Part shown: positions 8,247-14,436 of the stretch, one piece after another
Layout: the number at the start of each line of letters is the position of its first letter
Position numbering within the stretch: the stretch's first letter is position 1
Assembly: GCA_934177025.1 (NCBI GenBank)
Contig: CAKPPA010000002.1
Location: forward strand, 1-23,758
Origin: an uncultured Clostridia bacterium
Lineage (GTDB): Bacteria; Bacillota; Clostridia; Christensenellales; CAG-314
Direction of reading: 5' to 3'
Length of the DNA stretch: 23,758 nucleotides
Notes under the pieces: generated by a model
Told to the model about the DNA's origin: nothing
Databases searched by the model: none
What the model saw: only the letters and a program-made list of their open reading frames with translations
Position numbers and translations under genes: made by a program

Positions 8247-8270
8247 TATCACAAAAGGAGACGAGATGAG

Positions 8271-9632
8271 ATGAGTAGCAACAAGGACGCAAGAAAAATT
8301 ATTTTGGAGGAAGGGGAGCTTCCGACGCAATGGTACAACATTGCGGCGGATATGGAAGTTCCGCCGCATTTAAGCAGCAAAACGTTTCAGCCGGTGACGA
8401 AGGAGGAATTGTCCGCAATTTTTCCGGAAGGCATCATCGAGCAGGAGTTTTCCACCGAGCGGTACATCGACATTCCGGAGGAAGTGCTGGACATTTATCG
8501 GACGTACCGTGCAACGCCGTTGCATCGTGCGTTGGGGATGGAACGTCGTTTGGGCACCCCTGCCAAAATTTACTACAAATACGAGGGCGGCAACGCAACG
8601 GGCAGTCACAAACTGAATTCCGCCGTTCCGCAGGCTTATTACAACAAAATTGCAGGCGTTCGCCGTTTGACGACGGAAACGGGTGCAGGGCAATGGGGCA
8701 CGGCACTGAGCATGGCTTGCCAACATTTCGGCATGGAATGTCAGGTGTACATGGTGAAGTGCAGTTACGAGCAAAAACCGCAACGCCGCACGTTTATGCA
8801 AAGTTTCGGCGCGGAAGTGAACCCGAGCCCGACGGACAAAACGGAGTGCGGCAGACGGCTGCGTAAGGAGTTTCCGAACACGTCCGGCAGCCTTGGCATG
8901 GCAATCAGCGAAGCGGTGGAGGATGCGGCACAACGGGCGGACAGCAATTACGCTTTGGGTAGCGTAATGAATCACGTGTTGATGCATCAAACCATTATCG
9001 GCATGGAAGCAAAAGCACAGTTCGAAAAAATCGGATTGTATCCGGATGTCGTCATCGGTTGTGTCGGCGGCGGCAGCAACTTCGGCGGCGTGGCGTTTCC
9101 GTTTTTGAAGGATAAGTTGGACGGAACCAAACCGAACCTGCGTGCAGTCGCGGTGGAATCCGCTGCATGCCCGTCGTTGACGCAAGGCATTTACGCCTAC
9201 GACTACAGCGACGTGGGCAAAATGGGGCCTTTGTCCAAAATGTACACGCTGGGAAGCGGTTTCGTGCCGAGCGGCGTACATGCGGGCGGATTGCGCTTCC
9301 ACGGCGTCAGCCCGATTGTCAGCAAACTTTACGACGACAAACTGATCGAAGCCAAAGCCTACGGGCAATTGGATACGCTGAACGCAGGATTGTTTTTTGC
9401 CCGTGCGGAAGGCATCATTCCGGCACCGGAATCCACGCACGCGGTAAAAGCGGCAATCGACGAGGCGTTGGACGCCAAGGAAAAGGGCGAGGAACGCATC
9501 ATTTTGTTCAACCTCAGCGGAAACGGCTATTTCGATATGTACGCTTACGAAAAACTGTTGAAAGGCGAAATTGAGGATAGTGCTTGCACGGTGGACAAAA
9601 GCAGCATCGTCGTACCGAACGTCAAATTTTAA
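8271..9632 (+). CDS. trpB2: TrpB2-type (TrpB-like) PLP-dependent tryptophan synthase beta chain
   Basis: This family joins indole or an indole donor with serine to make tryptophan, usually without a tight TrpA partner. The 453-aa length and the N-terminal extension before RALGMERRLGTPAKIYYKYE mark the TrpB2 group rather than standard TrpB of about 400 aa. Lys114 in GGNATGSHKLN should hold PLP. TTETGAGQWGTALS and the phosphate-binding GCVGGGSNFGG (about residue 264) are intact. AAGGAG lies 10 nt before the ATG at 8271; the ATG at 8266 hits a stop at once. No trpA or other trp genes are nearby, so it may act in indole salvage. The leader suggests control by attenuation. Confidence 0.93.
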   Translation: MSSNKDARKIILEEGELPTQWYNIAADMEVPPHLSSKTFQPVTKEELSAIFPEGIIEQEFSTERYIDIPEEVLDIYRTYRATPLHRALGMERRLGTPAKIYYKYEGGNATGSHKLNSAVPQAYYNKIAGVRRLTTETGAGQWGTALSMACQHFGMECQVYMVKCSYEQKPQRRTFMQSFGAEVNPSPTDKTECGRRLRKEFPNTSGSLGMAISEAVEDAAQRADSNYALGSVMNHVLMHQTIIGMEAKAQFEKIGLYPDVVIGCVGGGSNFGGVAFPFLKDKLDGTKPNLRAVAVESAACPSLTQGIYAYDYSDVGKMGPLSKMYTLGSGFVPSGVHAGGLRFHGVSPIVSKLYDDKLIEAKAYGQLDTLNAGLFFARAEGIIPAPESTHAVKAAIDEALDAKEKGEERIILFNLSGNGYFDMYAYEKLLKGEIEDSACTVDKSSIVVPNVKF

Positions 9633-9658
9633 TTCGACAAAAAAGGAAAATTTTTCCG

Positions 9659-9691
9659 GCGGCAACCCCAAAAAGTTTGCCGCTTTTTTTT
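9659..9691 (+). terminator. Intrinsic terminator after trpB2
   Basis: A 7-bp stem GCGGCAA/TTGCCGC with an 11-nt loop is followed by eight T. It is preceded at 9633 by TTCGACAAAAAAGGAAAA. Confidence 0.85.
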
Positions 9692-9700
9692 CGTAGACTA

Positions 9701-9728
9701 TTGACAAAATTTTATTTTTGAATATGAT
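9701..9728 (+). promoter_or_regulatory. Promoter of the degV-like gene
   Basis: Consensus TTGACA (9701-9706), a 16-nt spacer and TATGAT (9723-9728). Confidence 0.75.
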
Positions 9729-9764
9729 ATAAGAAAATAGATTATTTAGACTTGGAGACTAGTT

Positions 9765-10637
9765 ATGAAAAAAGTAATCATATCGACGGAAACGACCTGC
9801 GATTTGCCGCGGGAATATATCGAAAAAAACGGAATACGCGTGGTAAACATGCTCTACACGTTGGACGGCGAGGATTTCGGCGGTAAAACGGGCAGGGAAC
9901 TGGACGGGCATGCCTTTTTTGAACGCATGCGCGAAGGCGGCAAAACGCAAACCGCGCAAGTAACGCCGGCGGAAGCAAAGGAGCACTTTTCGGCACTGTT
10001 GCAGGAGGGGGACGTGCTGCACGTTGCGTTTTCCGGTGCGTTAAGCGGCACCGCTCACAACTTTGCACTTGCGGCGGAGGAATTGAATGCCGAAGGCGGC
10101 GAACATAAAGTCGTCGTGGTGGATTCGCGCGGGGCATCCTTGGGCGAAGGGCTTTTGGTGCATTTGGTCAACAAAAAGGCGGAGCAAGGAGCCTCGCTGG
10201 AGGAGTTGGCAGCGTACACGGCAGAATTAAGGGATCACATTTGCCATTTCTTTGTGGTGGATGACCTGAATTTCCTTTATCGCGGCGGGCGCGTATCCCG
10301 CACGGCGGCAATTTTGGGTACGATGCTAAAAATCAAACCCGTTTTGCACGTGGATCCGCAAGGTCGCTTAATTCCGATTCAAAAGGTAATGACGCGCAAA
10401 AAATCCCTGCAACGTTTGGTGGAATGGATGGAGGAAAAGTACGTTCCGCAGGAAACGGACGTGTTTATTTCGCATGGGGATTGTCCGGAGGAAGCGCAGT
10501 ACGTTGCGGACCTTGTGGAAAAAAAGATGGGCTTAAAAACACAAATTATCCACTCATTGGGGCCTGTCATCGGTGCGCATTCCGGCCCGGGGACGGTGGC
10601 ACTGTTCTTTTACGGAAAGGACAAAATCGCAAAATAA
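9765..10637 (+). CDS. DegV-family fatty-acid-binding protein (FakB-like)
   Basis: DegV/FakB proteins bind a fatty acid and present it to the kinase FakA for phospholipid synthesis. The 290-aa length fits. N-terminal ISTETTCDLPREYIEKNGI, the lipid-site segment FSGALSGTAHNFALAAEEL, VVVVDSRGASLGEG, and FLYRGGRVSRTAAILGTMLKIKP are typical. The C-terminal SLGPVIGAHSGPGTVALFFYGK matches the family end. GGAG lies 9 nt before the ATG. The lipid preference is unknown and no FakA lies in the window. Confidence 0.93.
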   Translation: MKKVIISTETTCDLPREYIEKNGIRVVNMLYTLDGEDFGGKTGRELDGHAFFERMREGGKTQTAQVTPAEAKEHFSALLQEGDVLHVAFSGALSGTAHNFALAAEELNAEGGEHKVVVVDSRGASLGEGLLVHLVNKKAEQGASLEELAAYTAELRDHICHFFVVDDLNFLYRGGRVSRTAAILGTMLKIKPVLHVDPQGRLIPIQKVMTRKKSLQRLVEWMEEKYVPQETDVFISHGDCPEEAQYVADLVEKKMGLKTQIIHSLGPVIGAHSGPGTVALFFYGKDKIAK

Positions 10638-10740
10638 TTGCGAAAAACGCTTTTTGGGGATTTAACTTTTAAAAAGCAGTGCGTTTGCTTTAAAAAGGCG
10701 TTTCCGCAGGAACAATTTTTCGAAAAACGCTTTCCGACGG

Positions 10741-10822
10741 AAAAACCGAACCGAAACGCAATTACGTAAAACAAAAAGAAACAAACCGATTTCCTTGGTT
10801 AGGGAATCGGTTTTCTTTTTTT
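10741..10822 (+). repeat. Dispersed terminator repeat, module 1, copy 1
   Basis: The segment starting AAAAACCGAACCGAAACGCAA is repeated with few changes at 22403-22487. Both copies end in a terminator hairpin flanked by AACCGATT/AATCGGTT. Confidence 0.8.
10783..10822 (+). terminator. Intrinsic terminator after degV-like gene
   Basis: A 12-bp stem (AAACCGATTTCC with GGGAATCGGTTT, one G-T) with a 7-nt loop is followed by TTTTCTTTTTTTT. It forms the 3' part of repeat module 1. Confidence 0.9.
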
Positions 10823-10835
10823 TCGACAAAAAGGG

Positions 10836-10893
10836 AAAAATCCCAAAAAACAAAATGCCCCCCTGCAACAAAGTACTTGCGTGAAAAACGGGG
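10836..10893 (+). repeat. 58-bp perfect direct repeat (module 2), copy 1
   Basis: The 58 bases are identical to 12196-12253. The core is CCCCCTGCAA ... TTGCGTGAAAAACGGGG and can form a GCAA/TTGC hairpin inside a CCCC/GGGG stem. Together the two copies bracket a 1.3-kb AT-rich segment holding two small genes. Confidence 0.9.
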
Positions 10894-10915
10894 GAGCGAA
10901 AAAGCCTTGCAGTGG

Positions 10916-10926
10916 TTTTTGTCGAA
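10916..10926 (+). promoter_or_regulatory. 0A-box-like site
   Basis: TTTTTGTCGAA followed by more A matches the published Spo0A-binding core TGTCGAA. It lies in the region upstream of the two-gene cassette. Binding is inferred only. Confidence 0.4.
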
Positions 10927-11017
10927 AAAAAGTTTGGAGGGCTTACAAAAAGGCGGTTTTTGAAAAAACCTCAGTAGATATGTTCAAGAAAAATTGCTCC
11001 GTTATTTTGTGTGCTTT

Positions 11018-11043
11018 CCCCCGAATCGTTTCGGGGGATTTTT
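11018..11043 (+). terminator. Intrinsic terminator in the region before the two-gene cassette
   Basis: A perfect 8-bp stem CCCCCGAA/TTCGGGGG with loop TCGT is followed by ATTTTT. It sits 24 nt before the next promoter. No gene or clear promoter of its own is visible between it and 10822. Confidence 0.8.
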
Positions 11044-11066
11044 ATTGAAATTTGTTCCGCGTCTTG

Positions 11067-11095
11067 TTGAAATGTGTTACGGAATATGCTATAGT
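11067..11095 (+). promoter_or_regulatory. Strong promoter of the two-gene cassette leader
   Basis: TTGAAA (11067-11072), an exact 17-nt spacer and TATAGT (11090-11095) with an extended TGC. The TGCTAT and the downstream AAGGTAGCAC recall the promoters of the RNA array at 22.6-23.4 kb. Confidence 0.8.
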
Positions 11096-11101
11096 AAAGG
11101 C

Positions 11102-11177
11102 AAAAGGTAGCACCTACAAAAGTAATTTTAATTTTTACAAAAAAATGAAATTCCGAAAGCGATTTCGGGGCTTTTTT
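11102..11177 (+). ncRNA. Short structured leader RNA with its own terminator
   Basis: From the predicted start near 11102 the transcript holds GTAG-CAC-CTAC (about 11107-11117), a GTAA/TTAC hairpin, and a terminator stem CCGAAA-GCGA-TTTCGG at 11153-11168 ending in TTTTTT. It lies entirely before the ribosome binding site of the gene at 11203. It is either an attenuating leader or a separate small RNA of about 75 nt. Its 5' end GGTAGCAC is identical to that of RNA A at 22676. Confidence 0.5.
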
Positions 11178-11202
11178 ATTATCGTCCAAAGGGGGATGGA
11201 AT

Positions 11203-11664
11203 ATGGACACAAAAAAAAGGAACCTCATTATAATTTGCAGTGTTTCGGCGGCGATCCTTGCCATATGCGTTACGGTAATCGTCCTTGTAGCAGTACTTCC
11301 GAAAGGGCCGAAACTGATAAATGCAAAAATCGTTGTGTTTGATGATTATTTGGGGATTACCTATGATAGTACAACTGATCATGAGATGGATTCCGGAATT
11401 TTTACTTACACGTATGACGGGCGCCCTCACGCACCGGACTTTAAAGTGGTCGATCAGCGCACCGGAAAGGAGCTGGATTTAAAAGACTGCGTGCATATCA
11501 TTATTTATGATATGACCGCAGGACAGAAGCAAATTGCGAATTATCCGGTCAAAAAAGGAAGATATTCGATACATTACTTTTTTCAGAGTTTCGATGCGGA
11601 AGATAAATTTGAAAATACAGAATTCCAATTTTTTCGGACTAATGCAACAATTATTATTCAATAA
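11203..11664 (+). CDS. Small signal-anchored protein with predicted Ig-like domain, function unknown
   Basis: The 153-aa product has a short KKR N-terminus, one long hydrophobic helix (about residues 8-32, LIIICSVSAAILAICVTVIV) and an extracytoplasmic domain of about 115 residues. That domain has TYTYDGRPHAP, then DFKVVDQRTGKELD and YPVKKGRYSIHYFF. These are reminiscent of small bacterial Ig-like or MBG-type folds in surface proteins; this is inference from pattern only. GGGGGATGG precedes the ATG. The gene is AT-rich compared with its neighbours. It lies 29 bp before the next small gene, likely in one operon from the promoter at 11067. Both proteins end in a similar TIII strand. Confidence 0.75.
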   Translation: MDTKKRNLIIICSVSAAILAICVTVIVLVAVLPKGPKLINAKIVVFDDYLGITYDSTTDHEMDSGIFTYTYDGRPHAPDFKVVDQRTGKELDLKDCVHIIIYDMTAGQKQIANYPVKKGRYSIHYFFQSFDAEDKFENTEFQFFRTNATIIIQ

Positions 11665-11693
11665 GAAGAGATAGTTATTAGGAGGGGGGACTT

Positions 11694-12122
11694 ATGAAAA
11701 AGAAAATAGGAATACTCGTATTCTTGTGTATTGCGGTATTCTCCTTTATGGGGTTAAGCATTCCCAATGCAAAAGCTTTGACATTAGAGGAAATCAATAC
11801 GCCCATCGTCATTACGCAAGGGATATATGATGATTATGCAAATGACAATACTTTGAAATCCGTCGTGACAAGTAATATTCAAGGAGAAATTGTAGAATAT
11901 AAAGGTAAAGTTTATGATACGTATAAAAACAATTTAATGCAAGATAACCCTATCGTGCAAATCATTCCGCGCGAACTGTTCCTTCACCGAGGGGAATATA
12001 CTTATGTGGGAACAGAATACGGGTTTTATGTCCGCACGCGGGAAAATATGCCGCATACCAACACGTCAACGGTTTTTGTTTTTGATTTGGAGTATGATTT
12101 AACCATCATTATTCGTAGGTAA
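11694..12122 (+). CDS. Small secreted protein of unknown function
   Basis: The 142-aa product has a classic signal peptide: MKKK, a hydrophobic core ILVFLCIAVFSFMGL and a likely AKA cleavage site near residue 28. The mature part of about 113 residues has no cysteine, and its C-terminus is FVFDLEYDLTIIIRR. The end resembles that of the preceding protein (TNATIIIQ), so both may be beta-sandwich domains acting together outside the cell. I recognise no family. A very strong AGGAGGGGGG site precedes the ATG. AT content is high (one 60-base line has only 14 G/C), unlike the flanking spo0A and degV genes. Confidence 0.75.
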   Translation: MKKKIGILVFLCIAVFSFMGLSIPNAKALTLEEINTPIVITQGIYDDYANDNTLKSVVTSNIQGEIVEYKGKVYDTYKNNLMQDNPIVQIIPRELFLHRGEYTYVGTEYGFYVRTRENMPHTNTSTVFVFDLEYDLTIIIRR

Positions 12123-12195
12123 AGCGTATTTACTGCGGTTTCAAGATATTGATACATTTATTTTTGAAAATAATATAAGTAGGGTTGTAAATTCA

Positions 12196-12273
12196 AAAAA
12201 TCCCAAAAAACAAAATGCCCCCCTGCAACAAAGTACTTGCGTGAAAAACGGGGAAGTTGCGGAAAGGCGTTCC
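12196..12273 (+). repeat. 58-bp direct repeat (module 2), copy 2, with extension
   Basis: 12196-12253 is identical to 10836-10893. The extension at 12254-12273 is a 20-base word shared exactly with 22548-22567, linking this copy to the third, diverged copy at 22511-22567. Confidence 0.9.
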
Positions 12274-12374
12274 TTCGATTTTTGCGCGGAAAAAGGAAAG
12301 TTTTTGCGGAAAAGCCGTGCGGTTTTCAAACAAAAAATGCAAAATTTTTTCAGGGAAAACGGGAATAGAACAAA

Positions 12375-12385
12375 TTCGACAAAAA
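12375..12385 (-). promoter_or_regulatory. 0A-box-like site upstream of spo0A
   Basis: Minus-strand TTTTTGTCGAA contains the Spo0A-binding core TGTCGAA. It ends 36 nt before the -35 box of spo0A, so it could serve autoregulation. This is inferred from the known 0A-box consensus. Confidence 0.5.
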
Positions 12386-12420
12386 TTTGCAAAATAGGTT
12401 GAATGTTTTGTAAAATTCGG

Positions 12421-12449
12421 TTTAAAAATACAAAAACCTGTGATATAAT
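12421..12449 (+). promoter_or_regulatory. Promoter of spo0A
   Basis: TTTAAA (12421-12426), a 17-nt spacer and perfect TATAAT (12444-12449), with TG one base before the -10 box (extended -10). Confidence 0.8.
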
Positions 12450-12484
12450 CAGCGTTGTGAGAGGTCAATTACGGGGAACAGGGT

Positions 12485-13261
12485 ATGAAACAAAAAATCA
12501 AAGTGGTGCTTTTGGACAATGACGACAAAGGGGCGGCATTGTTAAAAGCGGAGTTCGAAAAAAGGGAAAATTGCGGGGAAATCCTAATTGCACACAACGG
12601 GGAGGACGGGAAGGAACTGATTGAAAAATTTCAACCCGATGTTGTGATTTGCGAACTACTTTTGCCACAGGCGGACGGCTTTGAAGTGTTAAAAGCGTTT
12701 GCTTGTCGGGCGGATAAGCCGAAATTTTTGGTGTACACGTCGCTGTCGCACGAAAACTTTATTACAAAAGCAGTGTTATGCGGAGCAAATTACTACATGT
12801 TAAAACCGACGGACAGCAAGGTGCTTTGGGAGCGGGTGGAAGGCTTGTGTCAGTCGGAACAACGCGTGCAGGCATTGCCGCAGCGGGAAGTACGGCAACC
12901 GAACTACGGAACCAAACTGTTGGACGAACGCCTGTCCAACGTGTTTGTAACGGTGGGGATTCCTGCCAATTTAAAAGGATACCAGTTTTTAAGGGAAGGG
13001 GTAAAACTGACGGTGGATCAGCCGTCCATGATTAACAACGTTACAAAACAATTGTATCCGGCCATTGCACGGAAATTCGAAACGTCCGCAAGTAAGGTGG
13101 AGCGAGCCATTCGTCACGCAATCGAAGTGGCGTGGAACCGCGGCAGGATGGAAAACATCAACACATGGTACGGCGTTAAAGTTTACAGTTCGTACGAAAA
13201 ACCGACCAACAGCGAATTTATTGCACTTGTTGCCGACAAACTTATGTTGGAAATTATGTAA
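12485..13261 (+). CDS. spo0A: Spo0A sporulation master regulator with altered phosphoacceptor site
   Basis: Spo0A is the response regulator that starts sporulation by binding 0A boxes. The 258-aa product has a receiver domain (about 1-125) and a C-terminal DNA-binding domain (about 145-258). The output domain is clear: LLDERLSNVFVTVGIPANLKG, the recognition region SASKVERAIRHAIEVAWNRG, and KPTNSEFIALVADKL. The receiver keeps Asp11, Thr85 and Lys107. The phosphoacceptor position is Glu57 (VVICELLLPQADG) where Spo0A normally has Asp, and the second acidic residue is Asn12. Phosphorylation as known for the family therefore looks impossible or strongly altered; Glu may mimic phosphate. spoIVB, a usual neighbour, is absent here. 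Confidence 0.95.
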   Translation: MKQKIKVVLLDNDDKGAALLKAEFEKRENCGEILIAHNGEDGKELIEKFQPDVVICELLLPQADGFEVLKAFACRADKPKFLVYTSLSHENFITKAVLCGANYYMLKPTDSKVLWERVEGLCQSEQRVQALPQREVRQPNYGTKLLDERLSNVFVTVGIPANLKGYQFLREGVKLTVDQPSMINNVTKQLYPAIARKFETSASKVERAIRHAIEVAWNRGRMENINTWYGVKVYSSYEKPTNSEFIALVADKLMLEIM

Positions 13262-13407
13262 CGGAGTTCCGAAGTAGGTAAAAAAGGAACGTCGGTTTTT
13301 GAAAAAACGTTACGCACGGGCAGGAATTAATGCGAGTCATCGAGAACGTCGGTTTTGGAGGAACGCAAAGGAACGCTACGTCAAACAGCGTCAAGGAAAA
13401 AGCAAAC

Positions 13408-13439
13408 AAACGACTGCGAAATCATCGGCGGTCGTTTTT
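13408..13439 (+). terminator. Intrinsic terminator downstream of spo0A
   Basis: A 10-bp stem (AAACGACTGC with GCGGTCGTTT, one G-T) and a 10-nt loop run into TTTTT. Confidence 0.85.
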
Positions 13440-13591
13440 GCGTTCGGGCTCGGCAAAAAAAGGCGTTGAAAAAAAACGAGTTGCGTTACCCTTGCGGGAA
13501 AGTAAAAAAATTTGGCAAGGCGTAAGGGTAGAAAAAACGGGTTTGGTTTTGAAAAAGGAAAACGGCGGGGGACGGAATGTTTCGGAAATCC

Positions 13592-13620
13592 TTGCATTTC
13601 CGCCCTTTCTGTGATACTAT
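13592..13620 (+). promoter_or_regulatory. Promoter of the GntR-family gene
   Basis: TTGCAT (13592-13597), a 17-nt spacer and TACTAT (13615-13620), with TG one base before the -10 box (extended -10). Confidence 0.6.
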
Positions 13621-13725
13621 TTTTTTACCGAAAAAGCGGCAAAAGGGATTTCGGTGGAAAGCATTCGCACGGGGAAAACGCAGGTTTGGCGAAACTTTTC
13701 AGTAGGAGTTTGCCGACGGAGTAAC

Positions 13726-14376
13726 ATGAACAAAATTTACGAAACAAAATCGACATACGTGTTTGAAACGTTAAAGGAACGGATTTTAAATGGAACCATT
13801 CGGCAGGGGGAAAATTTGGTAATCAGCAAATTGTCCGAGGAGTTTCAGGTGTCGATTATCCCCATTCGGGAAGCGATTTCCCGCTTGGAATCGGAAGGAT
13901 TGGTAAAAGTATCCCCACACAAAGGGGCAACGGTAACCGAATTGCATTTTGAAAATTTGTCCGCCATCATCGAAGTGCGCGGCGTTTTGGAAGCGTATGC
14001 GGCGCGATTGGCGGCGGCGCAACTGACGGAGGAGGATTTTCGGCAGTTGGAAGTGTTGGCGAATCGGGCGAAGGAATGCGCCGAAGAGGAGGATTTCCGC
14101 GGCTTTTTTGAAGTCAACGCACAGTTTCATCGCATGATTAACGAAAAAGCAGGCAACGAAATGTTGACAAAGCAAATTTACGAAGTTTGGGACGGCGATT
14201 GGTCGAAAAACATTTTTCTCAAACGAACGGACAAAATGGCGGAGTCGGCGGAGGAACATTTTGAAATCCTCGACGCAATGCGACGCAAGGATTACGCACA
14301 AGTGGAGCAAAGCGTGCGCAAGCACAAAAACGAAAACATCGGTTGGCTGAAGGAAGATTTTGCGGGCAGGGGCTGA
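13726..14376 (+). CDS. GntR-family transcriptional regulator, FCD (FadR-type) subfamily
   Basis: The start at ATG 13726 gives 216 aa, usual for this subfamily, and has GGAG 4 nt upstream. A longer in-frame GTG start at 13654 lacks a site and adds residues unlike the family. The N-terminal winged helix is typical (VFETLKERILNGTIRQGENL, then LSEEFQVSIIPIREAISRLESEGLV). The C-terminal FCD effector domain shows FFEVNAQFHRMINEKAGN and SAEEHFEILDAMRRKD, whose His residues usually bind a metal and carboxylate ligand. The target may include the neighbouring ROK kinase gene, as such regulators often control adjacent sugar or acid genes; the ligand is unknown. Confidence 0.93.
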   Translation: MNKIYETKSTYVFETLKERILNGTIRQGENLVISKLSEEFQVSIIPIREAISRLESEGLVKVSPHKGATVTELHFENLSAIIEVRGVLEAYAARLAAAQLTEEDFRQLEVLANRAKECAEEEDFRGFFEVNAQFHRMINEKAGNEMLTKQIYEVWDGDWSKNIFLKRTDKMAESAEEHFEILDAMRRKDYAQVEQSVRKHKNENIGWLKEDFAGRG

Positions 14377-14392
14377 GCCTTTGCCCTTTTTT
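14364..14392 (+). terminator. Terminator overlapping the gntR stop codon
   Basis: A 10-bp stem (GGGCAGGGGC with GCCTTTGCCC, two G-T pairs) and a 3-nt loop TGA are followed by TTTTTT. The loop is the stop codon at 14374-14376, so the hairpin can form only after the ribosome leaves. Confidence 0.8.
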
Positions 14393-14436
14393 GTAGCATA
14401 AAACGCACGACGGAAAGGAAATGAGTTGGGGGAAAA

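Larger units (their letters stand above)
12123..12484 (+). other. Intergenic region between cassette and spo0A
   Basis: It holds a possible promoter (TTGATA, 16 nt, TAATAT at 12149-12176) with no evident gene behind it except the repeat. It also holds the second 58-bp repeat (12196-12253) with its GTTGCGGAAAGGCGTTCC tail, a 0A-box-like site at 12375, and the spo0A promoter at 12421. No terminator is obvious directly after the gene ending at 12122. Confidence 0.6.
13262..13725 (+). other. Intergenic region between spo0A and gntR
   Basis: It contains a direct repeat of GAACGTCGGTTTT (about 13289 and 13344), the terminator at 13408, and the promoter at 13592. A plus frame of 94 codons at 13330-13614 crosses the terminator, has no ribosome binding site and is Lys/Arg-rich, so I do not call a gene. 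Confidence 0.6.

Noticed and set aside
8370..9707. 445-codon minus-strand ORF opposite trpB2
   Set aside because: It mirrors the codon bias of trpB2, is rich in Arg/His/Phe with no family motif, and has no promoter or ribosome binding site. trpB2 on the plus strand has all family motifs.
13330..13614. 94-codon plus-strand ORF after spo0A
   Set aside because: It crosses an intrinsic terminator, lacks a ribosome binding site and has a Lys/Arg-rich low-complexity product.
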